A stretch of DNA of 64,000 nucleotides from Burkholderia cepacia GG4. Lineage in GTDB: Bacteria > Pseudomonadota > Gammaproteobacteria > Burkholderiales > Burkholderiaceae. Shown here one piece after another: positions 9,127 to 22,443 of this stretch (the stretch's first letter is position 1; each line of letters starts with the position of its first letter). The notes under the pieces are model-generated. The model made no database searches. It was given only the letters and a program-made list of their open reading frames with translations, and was not told the origin of the DNA. The position numbers and the translations under genes are program-made. The stretch spans positions 248,001 to 312,000 of the forward strand of contig NC_018513.1 of the NCBI RefSeq assembly GCF_000292915.1, read 5' to 3'.

Positions 9127-9732
9127 TCACGCGCCGGGCGACAGTCCGCGTTCCATCAGGTCGATCACCTGCTCGGCGAAGTCGCGGTAGCCGAGGCGGC
9201 CGCCCGGCTTGAGCCACGTGAACGTCCAGTTGATCATCCCGAACACCATCATCGTGACCGACGTCTGGTTTTCCTTCGAGATCCGGTCCGGATACGCGCG
9301 CGCGAGCTGGCGTGCGAATGCCGCGACGATGTCGCGCTGGCGATCGAGCACGATTTCGCGCTGCGCATCCTCGAGGTACTTCACGTCGTTGAGCAATGCG
9401 ACATGGCGGCTGTGCGACGTCTCGTACTCGGCGAGAAACGCGCGCACGAGTTCCGCGAACGCGTCGCGCTCGCTCAGGCCGCGCCGCTGGCTCGCACCCT
9501 CGACCTCGGCGATGATCAGCATCAAGCGCTTCGTGTAGCGGTCGAGCAGATCGAACAGGATCGCTTCCTTGCTCTCGTAATAGTGATAAAGACGTGCCTT
9601 CGACGTGCCGCTCGCGGTCGCGAGATCGGACATCGACGTGCTCGGATAGCTCGTCTGCGCGAATTTCTCGGCGGCGAGATCGAGGATCTGCTCGCGCTGG
9701 GATTCGTGGTCGGGCGCTCGGGTACGGGCCAT
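9127..9732 (-). CDS. paaR: TetR family repressor of the phenylacetate operon
   Basis: This 201-residue TetR/AcrR regulator has an N-terminal HTH (about residues 12-60: ILDLAAEKFAQTSYPSTSMS, then SGTSKARLYHYYESKEAIL) and an all-helical ligand-binding domain. In Burkholderia the TetR gene at the end of the paa cluster is PaaR, which represses paa genes and is relieved by phenylacetyl-CoA. Support here is positional: it lies 22 bp after a DUF1835 gene downstream of paaABCDE. In addition, the paaA promoter contains a perfect ACCGACCGGTCGGT palindrome of TetR type. The symbol rests on synteny and the operator, not on a family-specific motif. Confidence 0.82.
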   Translation of the reverse strand: MARTRAPDHESQREQILDLAAEKFAQTSYPSTSMSDLATASGTSKARLYHYYESKEAILFDLLDRYTKRLMLIIAEVEGASQRRGLSERDAFAELVRAFLAEYETSHSRHVALLNDVKYLEDAQREIVLDRQRDIVAAFARQLARAYPDRISKENQTSVTMMVFGMINWTFTWLKPGGRLGYRDFAEQVIDLMERGLSPGA

Positions 9733-9754
9733 GGTCGAATGCGAAAGAGTAGCG

Positions 9755-10570
9755 TTAGCGAGGCGCGGCCGCGGCGCGCACCTGCGTGGAAGAGAGGGCG
9801 GCCGGTGCGTCGTCCTGCAGCTCGAGCCGGCCGGCCGCCGCGAGTTCGCGGCAGCGCCACCAGGCGATCGAGTCGCTGACGAACAGCCCGCCGCGGTCGG
9901 CGCCGGCCATGATGCTGCCGACGACGTGCCGCGCGGGCAGCCAGCCGGTTTCCGCGTGCGCGACGATCAGCGCGTCGAGGTCCGCGTAATGGCCGCTCTT
10001 GATCGTATTGCTGACCCAGTAGCGCAACTCGGCATTCAGGTGCTTCGCCTCCTGCCATTCGAGCGCGAGGCGGCCGATGCGCAGCACCGAGATCGGCGCG
10101 GCCACCGGCCGTTTCCGGCTCAGCGCCGCAGGCGAGAACATCCCGGTCGAGCATGCCTGGTCGGTGCGGGTCAGCGCCGCGCGCTGCGGCGCGTCGAGGT
10201 CGGCGGCCGACAGCCGCACCTCGTTCAGGCGCTGCGGCACGTTGCGCAGGTGATAGGCGACGCGGCGCAGCAGCAGCTTGTCGCCGACGCTTGGCGCATG
10301 CCAGACGACCACCTGCCCCGTATCCATCGCGAGCTGGTCGAGGCGGGCGAACTCGCCTTCGATTTCCGCGTTCCAGTCGGGAATCTGGTCGCCGAGCACG
10401 CGCTGCCAGAAGGTGGCGCGCGTCTCGGGCGTCTCGTCGACGCCCTTCAGCGGCCCGACCGCGAGATCGTCGAGCAATCCGACGACGCGCTCGTCGCGTC
10501 CGGCTTGCGCGAGGGCCTCGCGCAGCGACGCGGCGGCGGAGCCGCCCTGAATCACGTGAATGGTACTCAT
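9755..10570 (-). CDS. DUF1835/DUF3658 domain protein
   Basis: This 271-residue protein has unknown biochemical role. The N-terminus (MSTIHVIQGGSAAASLREAL) and DDLAVGPLKGVDE segment fit DUF1835; the C-terminal part (about 165-250, WQEAKHLNAELRYWVSNTIK) fits the associated DUF3658. It is apparently co-transcribed with paaR (22-bp gap) and separated from paaE by a strong terminator. It is conserved at this place in Burkholderia as I recall it, but nothing in the sequence ties it directly to phenylacetate metabolism. Confidence 0.75.
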   Translation of the reverse strand: MSTIHVIQGGSAAASLREALAQAGRDERVVGLLDDLAVGPLKGVDETPETRATFWQRVLGDQIPDWNAEIEGEFARLDQLAMDTGQVVVWHAPSVGDKLLLRRVAYHLRNVPQRLNEVRLSAADLDAPQRAALTRTDQACSTGMFSPAALSRKRPVAAPISVLRIGRLALEWQEAKHLNAELRYWVSNTIKSGHYADLDALIVAHAETGWLPARHVVGSIMAGADRGGLFVSDSIAWWRCRELAAAGRLELQDDAPAALSSTQVRAAAAPR

Positions 10571-10581
10571 CGGCCTGTCAT

Positions 10582-10636
10582 CAACAAAAGAAAACCGCCG
10601 GCCGGGCGGACGTTGCGACGTCCAGCCGGCCGGCGG
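10582..10636 (-). terminator. Terminator downstream of paaE
   Basis: On the minus strand, CCGCCGGCCGG pairs with its complement around an inner GGACGT/ACGTCC hairpin and is followed by TTTTCTTTTG. It ends the paaABCDE transcript before the DUF1835-paaR pair. Confidence 0.85.
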
Positions 10637-10699
10637 CCCCTAGTGTAAGCGAGATGTGTGACGACGAGAAACCGGTGCGGCGTGCCGGTGCGAAGTCGC

Positions 10700-11788
10700 T
10701 CAACGCTCGTCGAAGCTTACGACGACCTTGTCGCTGATCGGGTGGCACTGGCACGTGAGCACGAAGCCGTCCTGCACTTCGTGTTCCTCGAGCGTGTAGT
10801 TCTTTTCCATCCGGACTTCGCCTTCGACCACCTTCGCGCGACAGGTGCAGCACACGCCGCCCTTGCACGCATACGGCAGCGCGAGGCCCGCGCGCAGGCC
10901 GACGTCGAGCAGGCTGACGCCTTCGTACGGCAGGCGCAGCTTGCGCTTCTTGCCGTCGAGCACGATTTCGAGGTCGGCGGCCGGCGTCTGGTCGGTGATT
11001 TCGACGACGGGCGCGCCGGCCTGCGGCAGCGGCGTGCCGAAGCGTTCGACATGTACCTTGGCCGGCGGCACGCCGGCTGCCTTCAATGCGGCTTCGGCCG
11101 CGTCCATCATCGGTCCGGGGCCGCAGATGAACGCTTCGTCGATGGCATCGGCCGGCGTCAGCGTGGCGAGGAATTCCGCGCATTTCGCCTGGTCGAGCAC
11201 GCCGTTGAACAACTCGACGTCCTGCAGGTCGTCCGACAGCACGTGATACAGGACGAAGCGGTTCATGTAGCGGTTTTTCAGGTCCTCCAGCTCCTCCGCG
11301 AACATGATCGCGTCGACGCTGCGGTTGCCGTAGATCAGCGTGAACGTGCTGCGCGGTTCGAGTTCGAGCGTCGTCTTCACGATCGCCAGCACCGGCGTGA
11401 TGCCTGAGCCGCCGGAAAACGCGACGTACTGTTTGCCGTGATCGGCGTTCAGGTGCGTGAAGAAGCGGCCGTCCGGCGTCATCACGTCGATCGTGTGGCC
11501 CGGTTTCAGCGAATCGAACGCGAAGTTCGAGAAGCGGCCGCCGCGCACGCGCTTGATGCCGATGCGCAGTTCGCCGTCGCGGTCGTAGTCGGTCGTGCCG
11601 ACACAGATCGAGTACGAGCGGCGCGTCTCTTCGCCGTCGATGTGGGTCTTCAGCGTGACGAACTGGCCTTGCGTGAAGCGGTACGCGTCGCGCAGTTCGG
11701 GCGGCACGTCGAACGAGACGGTAACGGCGTCGGCGGTCTCGGGCCGCACGTCGCGGATACGCAGCGGGTGAAATTGCGGGGTCGCCAT
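10700..11788 (-). CDS. paaE: Phenylacetyl-CoA epoxidase reductase subunit PaaE
   Basis: PaaE passes electrons from NADPH to the diiron epoxidase PaaAC. The 362-residue protein has a ferredoxin-reductase FAD domain (RRSYSICVG, about residues 55-65) and an NAD(P) domain (VAFSGGSGITPVLAIVKTTL, about 117-136). A C-terminal plant-type [2Fe-2S] domain has cysteines in ACKGGVCCTCRA and a final VLTCQCHP. It begins 2 nt after the paaD stop codon and is the last gene of the paaABCDE operon. The start MATPQFHPLRI was chosen because the frame upstream lies inside paaD in another reading. Confidence 0.96.
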   Translation of the reverse strand: MATPQFHPLRIRDVRPETADAVTVSFDVPPELRDAYRFTQGQFVTLKTHIDGEETRRSYSICVGTTDYDRDGELRIGIKRVRGGRFSNFAFDSLKPGHTIDVMTPDGRFFTHLNADHGKQYVAFSGGSGITPVLAIVKTTLELEPRSTFTLIYGNRSVDAIMFAEELEDLKNRYMNRFVLYHVLSDDLQDVELFNGVLDQAKCAEFLATLTPADAIDEAFICGPGPMMDAAEAALKAAGVPPAKVHVERFGTPLPQAGAPVVEITDQTPAADLEIVLDGKKRKLRLPYEGVSLLDVGLRAGLALPYACKGGVCCTCRAKVVEGEVRMEKNYTLEEHEVQDGFVLTCQCHPISDKVVVSFDER

Positions 11789-11790
11789 GA

Positions 11791-12354
11791 TCAATAGGGT
11801 TTGAAGTAGTCGAAGGGTTCCCGGCAGTCGACGCAGCGATACAGCGCCTTGCAGGCCGTGGACGCGAATTGCGCGAGACGCTCGGTGCGGGCCGAGCCGC
11901 AGCGCGGGCAAACCGGCGCCGCGACGGGCCGCGGTACGAAACGCACGACGTTTTCCCGCGGCGCGGCGCTGCCGCACTGGCCGACCGGCGGCGCGATGCC
12001 GTACGCGCGCAGCTTGTCGCGGGCCTCCTGCGTGATCCAGTCGGTCGTCCACGCGGGCGCGAGCACCGTCTCGATCCGGTGCGGCGGCAGGTCGGCGGCC
12101 TGCAGTGCGGCGGCGATGTCCTCGGCGATCTGCGACATCGCCGGGCAGCCGGAGTAGGTCGGCGTGATCACGACTTCGAGCAGGCCGTCGTCCGCGCGAC
12201 GGACGTCGCGCAGGATGCCCAGTTCGCGGATCGACACGACCGGGATTTCAGGATCGGGCACGGCTTCGAGCACGTCCCACGCGCGCGCAAGCAACGGATC
12301 GTTGCGGTGCGCGGCGGGTCCGGCATGAGCGGGGGCGGCGGTCTGGACGGACAT
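11791..12354 (-). CDS. paaD: Phenylacetyl-CoA epoxidase maturation subunit PaaD
   Basis: PaaD is a DUF59/MIP18-like protein needed for epoxidase activity, probably in Fe-S or metal assembly. The 187-residue protein shows DPEIPVVSIRELGILRDV and TYSGCPAMSQIAEDI (conserved Cys) in its N-terminal two thirds. The C-terminal zinc-ribbon-like part has CPRCGSART and CVDCREPFDYFKPY. It lies between paaC (25 bp upstream) and paaE (2 bp downstream), fitting a single transcript. The symbol follows the paaABCDE naming; older literature also uses paaJ for this gene. Confidence 0.94.
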   Translation of the reverse strand: MSVQTAAPAHAGPAAHRNDPLLARAWDVLEAVPDPEIPVVSIRELGILRDVRRADDGLLEVVITPTYSGCPAMSQIAEDIAAALQAADLPPHRIETVLAPAWTTDWITQEARDKLRAYGIAPPVGQCGSAAPRENVVRFVPRPVAAPVCPRCGSARTERLAQFASTACKALYRCVDCREPFDYFKPY

Positions 12355-12379
12355 CGTCGGGCTCCGTTGGGTCGGCCGG

Positions 12380-13183
12380 TTACCAGGTCGCGCCGGGATG
12401 CTGGCGCGCGAGGCTCTGCATTTCCGCGAGCAGGTAGCCCATGTGCTCCGAGTGCTCGCCCTGCTTGCCGGTCGTCACATGCTGTACGGGCGCCGGCAGC
12501 ACGAGCGTCGCTTCGGCGAGTGCATCGTCCACGTCCGCGCGCCACGCGGCTTCGAGCGCGGCCGGTGCCGGGCCGATGCCCGGGGCGGAGATCGCGTCGT
12601 CGATCGCGTCGGCCGCGAAGAATTCGCGCGTGTACGGGATCAGGTAATCGAGCGCTGCCTGCGCGCGGCGGTTCGATTCGTCGGTGCCGTCGCCGAGGCG
12701 CACGAGCCATTCGCGTGCGTGCTGCACGTGATAGCGGGTCTCCTTCACCGATTTCGCGGCGATCGCGGCGAGTTGCGCGTCCGTCGACGTTTCGAGCGCG
12801 CTCCACACGTGCAGCATCAGCGTCGCGTAGAGGAAGTTGCGCACGATCGTCACCGCGTAGTCCTTGTCGGCGTGCGCGGTGCCGGCGATCGGGCCGTAGT
12901 GCGGCAGCTCGGCGAGCGTGAAGTTCGCGAACTCGCGTTCGGTGCGGAAATACGCGTAGTCGTCTTCCGTCTTCGCCGCGCCGTTGAGCTGGCGCTCGAG
13001 TTCGGCTGCGTGCGTGTACAGCATGCGGGCCTGGCCGATGAGGTCGAGGCTCATGTTGGTGAGCGCGATGTCTTCCTCGAGGATCGGGCCGTGGCCGCAC
13101 CATTCGGCGTTGCGCTGACCGAGGATCAGCGCGTTGTCCGCGAGGCGCAGCACGTAGGAGAGGTGTTCGGGCGTGATCGTCAT
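12380..13183 (-). CDS. paaC: Phenylacetyl-CoA epoxidase structural subunit PaaC
   Basis: PaaC is the ferritin-like partner of PaaA in the ring-1,2-epoxidase. The 267-residue protein starts MTITPEHLSYVLRLADNALILGQRNAEWCG and continues with the helical bundle containing HYVQHAREWLVRLGDGTDESNRR (read as ETRYHVQHAREWLV) and EHMGYLLAEMQSLARQHPGA at the end. PaaC lacks a working diiron site in studied homologues and supports PaaA structurally. The gene sits 10 nt after paaB and 25 nt before paaD. Confidence 0.95.
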   Translation of the reverse strand: MTITPEHLSYVLRLADNALILGQRNAEWCGHGPILEEDIALTNMSLDLIGQARMLYTHAAELERQLNGAAKTEDDYAYFRTEREFANFTLAELPHYGPIAGTAHADKDYAVTIVRNFLYATLMLHVWSALETSTDAQLAAIAAKSVKETRYHVQHAREWLVRLGDGTDESNRRAQAALDYLIPYTREFFAADAIDDAISAPGIGPAPAALEAAWRADVDDALAEATLVLPAPVQHVTTGKQGEHSEHMGYLLAEMQSLARQHPGATW

Positions 13184-13193
13184 GGCGCGGGCG

Positions 13194-13478
13194 TTACATG
13201 TGGTTGACTTCGTCGGGCAGCGTGTAGAACGTCGGGTGACGGTAGATCTTGTCGCCCGCCGGTTCGAACAGCTCGGCCTTCTCGGCCGGATCCGACGCGG
13301 TGATCGCCGCCGACGGCACCACCCAGATGCTCACGCCTTCCTGGCGGCGCGTGTAGACGTCGCGCGCCATGCGCAGCGCCATCGACGCGTCGGCCGCGTG
13401 CAGGCTGCCGCAATGCTTGTGGTCGAGGCCCTGCTTGCTGCGCACGAACACTTCCCAGATCGGCCATTCCTTGTTCAT
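13194..13478 (-). CDS. paaB: Phenylacetyl-CoA epoxidase subunit PaaB
   Basis: This 94-residue protein starts MNKEWPIWEVFVRSKQGLDH, the hallmark of PaaB, and has the expected short length. It bridges PaaAC dimers and is needed for full epoxidase assembly. A ribosome site (AGGAGAAAGCG) precedes the ATG at 13478. It lies 36 nt after paaA and 10 nt before paaC. Confidence 0.96.
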   Translation of the reverse strand: MNKEWPIWEVFVRSKQGLDHKHCGSLHAADASMALRMARDVYTRRQEGVSIWVVPSAAITASDPAEKAELFEPAGDKIYRHPTFYTLPDEVNHM

Positions 13479-13514
13479 CGCTTTCTCCTGATTCCTGAAT
13501 TCGAGTGTTGCCGC

Positions 13515-14513
13515 TCAGGCGGCGTGCTGTTCGGCGCGGGCTTGGCGCTTCGCTTCGTGCGCGAGCGCCGCTTCACGCACCCAGGCGCCGTCGTCGTGTG
13601 CTTTCACGCGGGTCGCGAGGCGTTCCTTGTTACACGGGCCGTCACCGTTCACCACGCGCCAGAATTCGTCCCAGTCGATCGTGCCGTAGTCGTGGTGACC
13701 GCGCGCCTCGTTCCACTTCAGGTCCGGGTCCGGCAGCGTCACGCCGAGCACCTTCGCCTGGTCGACCGTCGCGTCGACGAACTTCTGCCGCAGGTCGTCG
13801 TTCGTGATCCGCTTGATGCCCCATTTCGCGGACTGGTTGCTGTGGACCGAATCGGCGTCGCTCGGGCCGAACATCATCAGCACCGGCCACCACCAGCGGT
13901 TCACCGCCTGCTGGACCATCGCGCGCTGCGCGTCGGTGCCCTTCATCATCGACAGCAGCGCATCGAAGCCCTGGCGCTGGTGGAACGACTCTTCCTTGCA
14001 CACGCGGATCATTGCGCGCGCGTACGGGCCGTACGTGCAGCGGCACAGCGGGATCTGGTTCATGATCGCGGCGCCGTCGACGAGCCAGCCGATCACGCCG
14101 ACGTCGGCCCAGGTCGGCGTCGGATAGTTGAAGATGCTCGAATATTTCGCCTTGCCGGCGTGCAGCGCGTCGATCAGCGAATCGCGCGACACGCCGAGCG
14201 TTTCGGCCGCGCTATAAAGATAAAGGCCGTGGCCGGCTTCGTCCTGGACCTTCGCGAGCAGGATCGCCTTGCGCTTCAGGCTCGGCGCGCGCGAGATCCA
14301 GTTGCCCTCCGGCAGCATGCCGACGACTTCCGAGTGCGCGTGCTGCGAGATCTGACGGACCAGCGTCTTGCGGTAGGCGTCGGGCATCCAGTCCTGCGGT
14401 TCGATCTTGCCGTCCGCGGCCACGACCGCGTCGAACCGCGCCTGCTCGGGCGACTCGGCTGCGGCGTCGAGCGGCGCGACGTTGCCGGGGATGTCGAGGG
14501 ATTGCGTGTACAT
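13515..14513 (-). CDS. paaA: Phenylacetyl-CoA epoxidase catalytic subunit PaaA
   Basis: PaaA is the diiron subunit that epoxidises phenylacetyl-CoA. The 332-residue protein carries the ferritin-like diiron motifs [15 protein letters not shown] (about residue 90) and [13 protein letters not shown] (about 172). The start [20 protein letters not shown] at 14513 is used because the in-frame upstream extension runs into the promoter and operator at 14557-14572. It is first gene of the operon, and its promoter is very likely PaaR-controlled. Confidence 0.96.
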   Translation of the reverse strand: MYTQSLDIPGNVAPLDAAAESPEQARFDAVVAADGKIEPQDWMPDAYRKTLVRQISQHAHSEVVGMLPEGNWISRAPSLKRKAILLAKVQDEAGHGLYLYSAAETLGVSRDSLIDALHAGKAKYSSIFNYPTPTWADVGVIGWLVDGAAIMNQIPLCRCTYGPYARAMIRVCKEESFHQRQGFDALLSMMKGTDAQRAMVQQAVNRWWWPVLMMFGPSDADSVHSNQSAKWGIKRITNDDLRQKFVDATVDQAKVLGVTLPDPDLKWNEARGHHDYGTIDWDEFWRVVNGDGPCNKERLATRVKAHDDGAWVREAALAHEAKRQARAEQHAA

Positions 14514-14544
14514 GGCGGAGGTTCTCGTCCGGTTGAATGTGTGC

Positions 14545-14573
14545 GCAGTATAAACCAACCGACCGGTCGGTTA
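14545..14573 (-). promoter_or_regulatory. paaA promoter with PaaR-type operator
   Basis: The perfect palindrome AACCGACCGGTCGGTT occupies 14557-14572. On the minus strand a TATACT -10 lies just downstream (about 14548-14553) with TTAACC as a possible -35 about 16 bp upstream. The palindrome therefore sits between the two boxes, a classic repression geometry for a TetR protein such as the one at 9127-9732. Confidence 0.75.
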
Positions 14574-14713
14574 ATAAATTTCTTGACGATTTGCGGTAAG
14601 ACTCGGGTAAACGTGGGGCGTCGGGGCGCAATCGCACGGGCAAAGGGCGGTTCGGCGCGTGTCAGCGGCGGCTTCTGCGGCACAATGCCCGCTTTCCGAT
14701 GAGGATTTCGCCG

Positions 14714-15979
14714 ATGTCATTCCGAAGCAGTTTCGTCGCGACCGTGTTGGGCGCGTCCGTTTTCCTGTCGCCGCTTGCGGCCTCGGCCGCGCCGGCAGGG
14801 TGGGTCGCCGCATGGGCGACCGCATTGCAGCCGATTCCCGACCTCGCCGCGCCGCCGCCCCTCTATCGCGCGCCCGACGTGGCCGGGCGGACCGTCCGGC
14901 AGATCGTCTACCCGACGGTGTCGGGGCGTGCCGCGCGGATTCGCGTCAGCAATGCATACGGTCGCGCGCCGCTGGTGATCGAGGTTGCCGGTCTTGCGCG
15001 CGCGGGTGACGGCGCCGCGCTTGCGGACGGTACCGCCGCTCCGGTGCGCTTCGGCGGCAAGGCGTCGGTGACGCTCGCGCCGGGCCAGGAACTCGAGAGC
15101 GACCCGGTGGCGATCGACGTGACGGCCGGGCGGCCGGTTGCTGTCAGTCTCCGGATGGGCGCGAACCAGCGGATGACCGTGTGGCACCGCGTGTCGAATC
15201 AATACAATTACGTATCGGCGCCGGGCGATCACGTGAACGATTCGGGCGCCAGCGCGTTCCGCACCCGCTTTACCCAATATGTATGGGTGACCGAGCTTGC
15301 CGTCGAGGCCGGTTCCGCGCGGGCGAGTGTCGCGGCGATCGGCGATTCGATCACCGACGGATTGCGTTCCAGCCTGAATCTGAACCGGCGCTGGCCGGAC
15401 GCGCTGACGCGCCGGCTGGCCGCGTCGGGGCCGGATTCGCTCGGCGTGGTGAATCTCGGGATCAGCGGCAACCGGCTGCTCAGCGATTCGGCATGCTACG
15501 GCACGTCGCTGGCGTCGCGGTTCGAGCGCGATGCGCTGTCGCGTGCGGGGGTGAAGGCGGCTATCGTTCTGATCGGTATCAATGACATCAATTTTGCGAC
15601 GATGCCGCCGCGAGCCGGGCTCGATTGCGACAGTCCCCACACGCAGGTCACGGCCGCGTCGTTGATCGACGGCTATCGCCGGTTGATCGAGGCAGCGCAC
15701 CGCCAGGGGGTGAAGGTCTTCGGTGCGACGCTCACGCCTGCCGCGTTGCCGGCCGGACGCGAGGCGATCCGGCTCGAGGTGAACCGGTGGATTCGGAGCG
15801 GCGGCGGGTTCGACGGTGTGGTCGACTTCGACGCGGTACTGCGCGATCCGGCGCGCCCGAGTGTGCTGCAGCGCCGCTACGATAGCGGCGACGGTATTCA
15901 CCCGAGCGACGCCGGCTATGCGGCGATGGCCGATGCGGTTCCGGTGGAGCAGCTGCAGGCCGCGGTCGGCGGCAAGTGA
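14714..15979 (+). CDS. Exported SGNH/GDSL-family hydrolase
   Basis: This protein is a predicted secreted esterase or lipase-like hydrolase of about 421 residues. It has a signal peptide (MSFRSSFVATVLGASVFLSP, then AASAAPAG). The SGNH blocks are clear: catalytic Ser in VAAIGDSITDGLR (about residue 210), Gly in LGISGNRLL, Asn in LIGINDINF, and Asp/His in DSGDGIHPSDAGY near the end. The N-terminal 200 residues form an additional beta-rich domain seen in several SGNH hydrolases. I chose the ATG at 14714 because GAGGA lies 7-8 nt upstream; an ATG at 14699 in the same frame is the alternative. It is divergent from paaA, sharing a short intergenic region. The substrate cannot be told. Confidence 0.88.
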   Translation: MSFRSSFVATVLGASVFLSPLAASAAPAGWVAAWATALQPIPDLAAPPPLYRAPDVAGRTVRQIVYPTVSGRAARIRVSNAYGRAPLVIEVAGLARAGDGAALADGTAAPVRFGGKASVTLAPGQELESDPVAIDVTAGRPVAVSLRMGANQRMTVWHRVSNQYNYVSAPGDHVNDSGASAFRTRFTQYVWVTELAVEAGSARASVAAIGDSITDGLRSSLNLNRRWPDALTRRLAASGPDSLGVVNLGISGNRLLSDSACYGTSLASRFERDALSRAGVKAAIVLIGINDINFATMPPRAGLDCDSPHTQVTAASLIDGYRRLIEAAHRQGVKVFGATLTPAALPAGREAIRLEVNRWIRSGGGFDGVVDFDAVLRDPARPSVLQRRYDSGDGIHPSDAGYAAMADAVPVEQLQAAVGGK

Positions 15980-16052
15980 CGTCGCCTTATATATAGAGGG
16001 GCGAGCCGCCCGCTGCCTCAAGATCGGGGGCGACACGTAGCCCAACGAACCC

Positions 16053-16087
16053 AAAGCCCCCGTGCGCGGCAGCGCACGGGGGCTTTT
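16053..16087 (+). terminator. Terminator after the SGNH hydrolase
   Basis: AAAGCCCCCGTGCGC pairs with GCGCACGGGGGCTTT around a GGCA loop, followed by TTTTT. Confidence 0.9.
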
Positions 16088-16272
16088 TCAAAATATTTTC
16101 ACAAAGGGGCTTGCGGAGACGGGGCAGGGTGCTTAGAATCACGCCTCTTTCGCGCTAACGGAAACGCAGCGCGGGAGGGAAGGGAAGCGGTGCTGTCGGG
16201 GTTGGTGGTAGCGACCCAGGCGCACACGAAGTTGAACCCCAGCCGTCGCAACGAAGTAGTTAAAAAAGTTGT

Positions 16273-16301
16273 TGACGAGTTGAAAAAGACGGTTCATAAT
16301 C
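16273..16301 (+). promoter_or_regulatory. rRNA operon promoter
   Basis: TTGACG (16273-16278) and CATAAT (16296-16301) are spaced 17 bp, preceded by an A/T-rich UP-like stretch (GTTAAAAAAG). The 16S gene begins about 245 nt downstream. Confidence 0.75.
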
Positions 16302-16360
16302 TCGCTTCTCTGCTGCTGAAAACGCAGCGCTGCTGAGAAACGCGAAGTTTCTTGCAGAAA

Positions 16361-16370
16361 TGCTCTTTAA
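16361..16370 (+). promoter_or_regulatory. boxA antitermination site in the rRNA leader
   Basis: TGCTCTTTAA matches the boxA consensus and lies in the 16S leader, where Nus factors bind nascent RNA. A second copy (GTTCTTTAAC) is in the 16S-23S spacer at 18279-18288. Confidence 0.7.
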
Positions 16371-16546
16371 AAATTAACAGCCGATAAGTGTGGGCGCTTG
16401 ATGGCAGCGAGCTGATCTTCGGATCAGATAGCGAAAGTATCAAGAGTCTCACACTAAAGTAAGTCAGGTTTATGAAGCAATTCATATTCCTGTCAGCTTT
16501 GAGTGAGCGACCGGTTCTTAACTGAACCGAAAACAGTAACAGGTTT

Positions 16547-18080
<1,534 letters not shown>

Positions 18081-18472
18081 CAGAGCTTCTCGCAAAGTTG
18101 AGCGCTCACGCTTATCGGCTGTTGATAAAGACAGAAAGACTGTCTGTTAGCGGTTTTATCGGTTATAATGCCGGCCGCTTTCGATAATCTTCAATGAAAA
18201 ATGTTCGAATGATGATTCATTCGAGTCTTTCTCATTGGCGATTGAGCCAGTCAGAGCGGTACGAAAGTATCGGCTGTCGTTCTTTAACAATCTGGAAGAA
18301 GTAAGTAATTTGGATAGCGGAAGCGTCTATGAGATGGACGTGAAAACTATCCGGGTTGTGATTGTATCGATGTATCTCAAGATGATTCGAACTCTATGTT
18401 TGACTCAATTGGAATACGGCACAACGCGAGAACTCAACCTGTAGCGACTGTCGATGAGACAGACTCGTTATA
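18081..18472 (+). other. 16S-23S internal transcribed spacer without tRNA genes
   Basis: The spacer is only about 390 nt. It has the usual Burkholderia proximal sequence after 16S and the distal boxA (GTTCTTTAACAATCTGG) before 23S. I find no tRNA-Ile(GAT) or tRNA-Ala(TGC), which normally lie in the middle of Burkholderia spacers. Confidence 0.8.
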
Positions 18473-21353
<2,881 letters not shown>

Positions 21354-21506
21354 TATAACAAGTCTGCCTTGTAGATCGGCGCCGTGCGCAAGCACTGGCC
21401 GCAAGATCCAGAGCGACAAGTTGGATTCTCGTGTGTGATACACACAACCAAAATTACTGCTTCTTCCCAGATTGGTCGCGTTGCGAAGCAACGCGACAAC
21501 CCTCTT

Positions 21507-21622
21507 TGCCTGATGACCATAGCGAGTCGGTCCCACCCCTTCCCATCCCGAACAGGACCGTGAAACGACTCTACGCCGATGATAGTGCGGATTCCCGTGT
21601 GAAAGTAGGTAATCGTCAGGCT
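21507..21622 (+). rRNA. rrf: 5S ribosomal RNA
   Basis: TGCCTGATGACCATAGCGAG through GTAGGTAATCGTCAGGCT matches the Burkholderia 5S sequence and folds with its two ends paired. It follows 23S by about 150 nt. Confidence 0.95.
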
Positions 21623-21633
21623 CCCTAAGCCAG

Positions 21634-21662
21634 AAACCCCCGCCCGAAAGGCGGGGGTTTTT
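21634..21662 (+). terminator. rRNA operon terminator
   Basis: AAACCCCCGCC pairs with GGCGGGGGTTT around CGAAA, then further T. The same terminator recurs at 24723-24751. Confidence 0.92.
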
Positions 21663-22443
21663 GCATTGGCGCGGCGGAAATGGTGGGGTGCTGAGGCGCT
21701 GAGCTGGTCGCTGGCATCGACGGGCGGTGAGCTGGCCGCGAGCTGTACTCTAATGCACGCCGGTAACTCCATGCCGCAACCTGGTTGAGATCAACTGGAT
21801 CTCGCTGCAACCCGTTGTCGGACCGCAGCCATGACCGTGAGTCTCGCACCGCTCGCAGCACGGTTGCCGGATCGACGCTGAATCGTTTGAGCTGGCGGCA
21901 GCTGAACGAGGCAATTCAATCCGCATCACGGCCGGCAGCATCGGACCTCGCGCAGCGAGATCCGCGGCTTCCTTCGGCTCTACAGCCGCAGGCACTGAGT
22001 GCCATGCGGTTTCCATCCTCCGAATGACTCGACCGGCGGTTACGCCGCCGATCCCCCGGGCGCGCGGCGAGGGTCCGGTGACTCGTCTGGCTGCCGGGAC
22101 TGGCTGCGTCATGCTCGGCGCGATTTCGTCTCCTGGTCTTTCACCGCTATTTGTCCCCTGGGGTACGTCGCACATCGCAACGAGGCGTCGTGTTTGGTCA
22201 ATTTGTTATTTCTAGTTAATTGGTGGTCTACCTTTGCTATCTTCGGTCAATGTCGGCGATTTTTTGGTGGTGAAGCCGCCCCGCAATTGGCGCAATTCGG
22301 GGCACATCCGCAGCATCTCCGTCAGCAGCGCAAGCCCGCGAGAGCAAGACCGTTGGTAGCCGAATGAGGTGCAAAACCGTCATCGAGCGATCCAGCGAAG
22401 TCGACGCAGCAAGACGCAAAATTTGTCCAGCGGCTCGATCCTG
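21663..22443. other. Region with no recognisable gene
   Basis: No frame here has a plausible start, a ribosome site or family similarity that I recognise; overlapping short frames on both strands look like G/C-bias noise. A more A/T-rich patch at about 22195-22270 may be a promoter remnant. It lies between the rRNA operon and a decayed gene. Confidence 0.4.

Noticed and set aside
14717..16054. 445-codon minus-strand frame over the SGNH hydrolase
   Set aside because: The plus strand carries the signal peptide and all SGNH motifs; the antisense frame has none.
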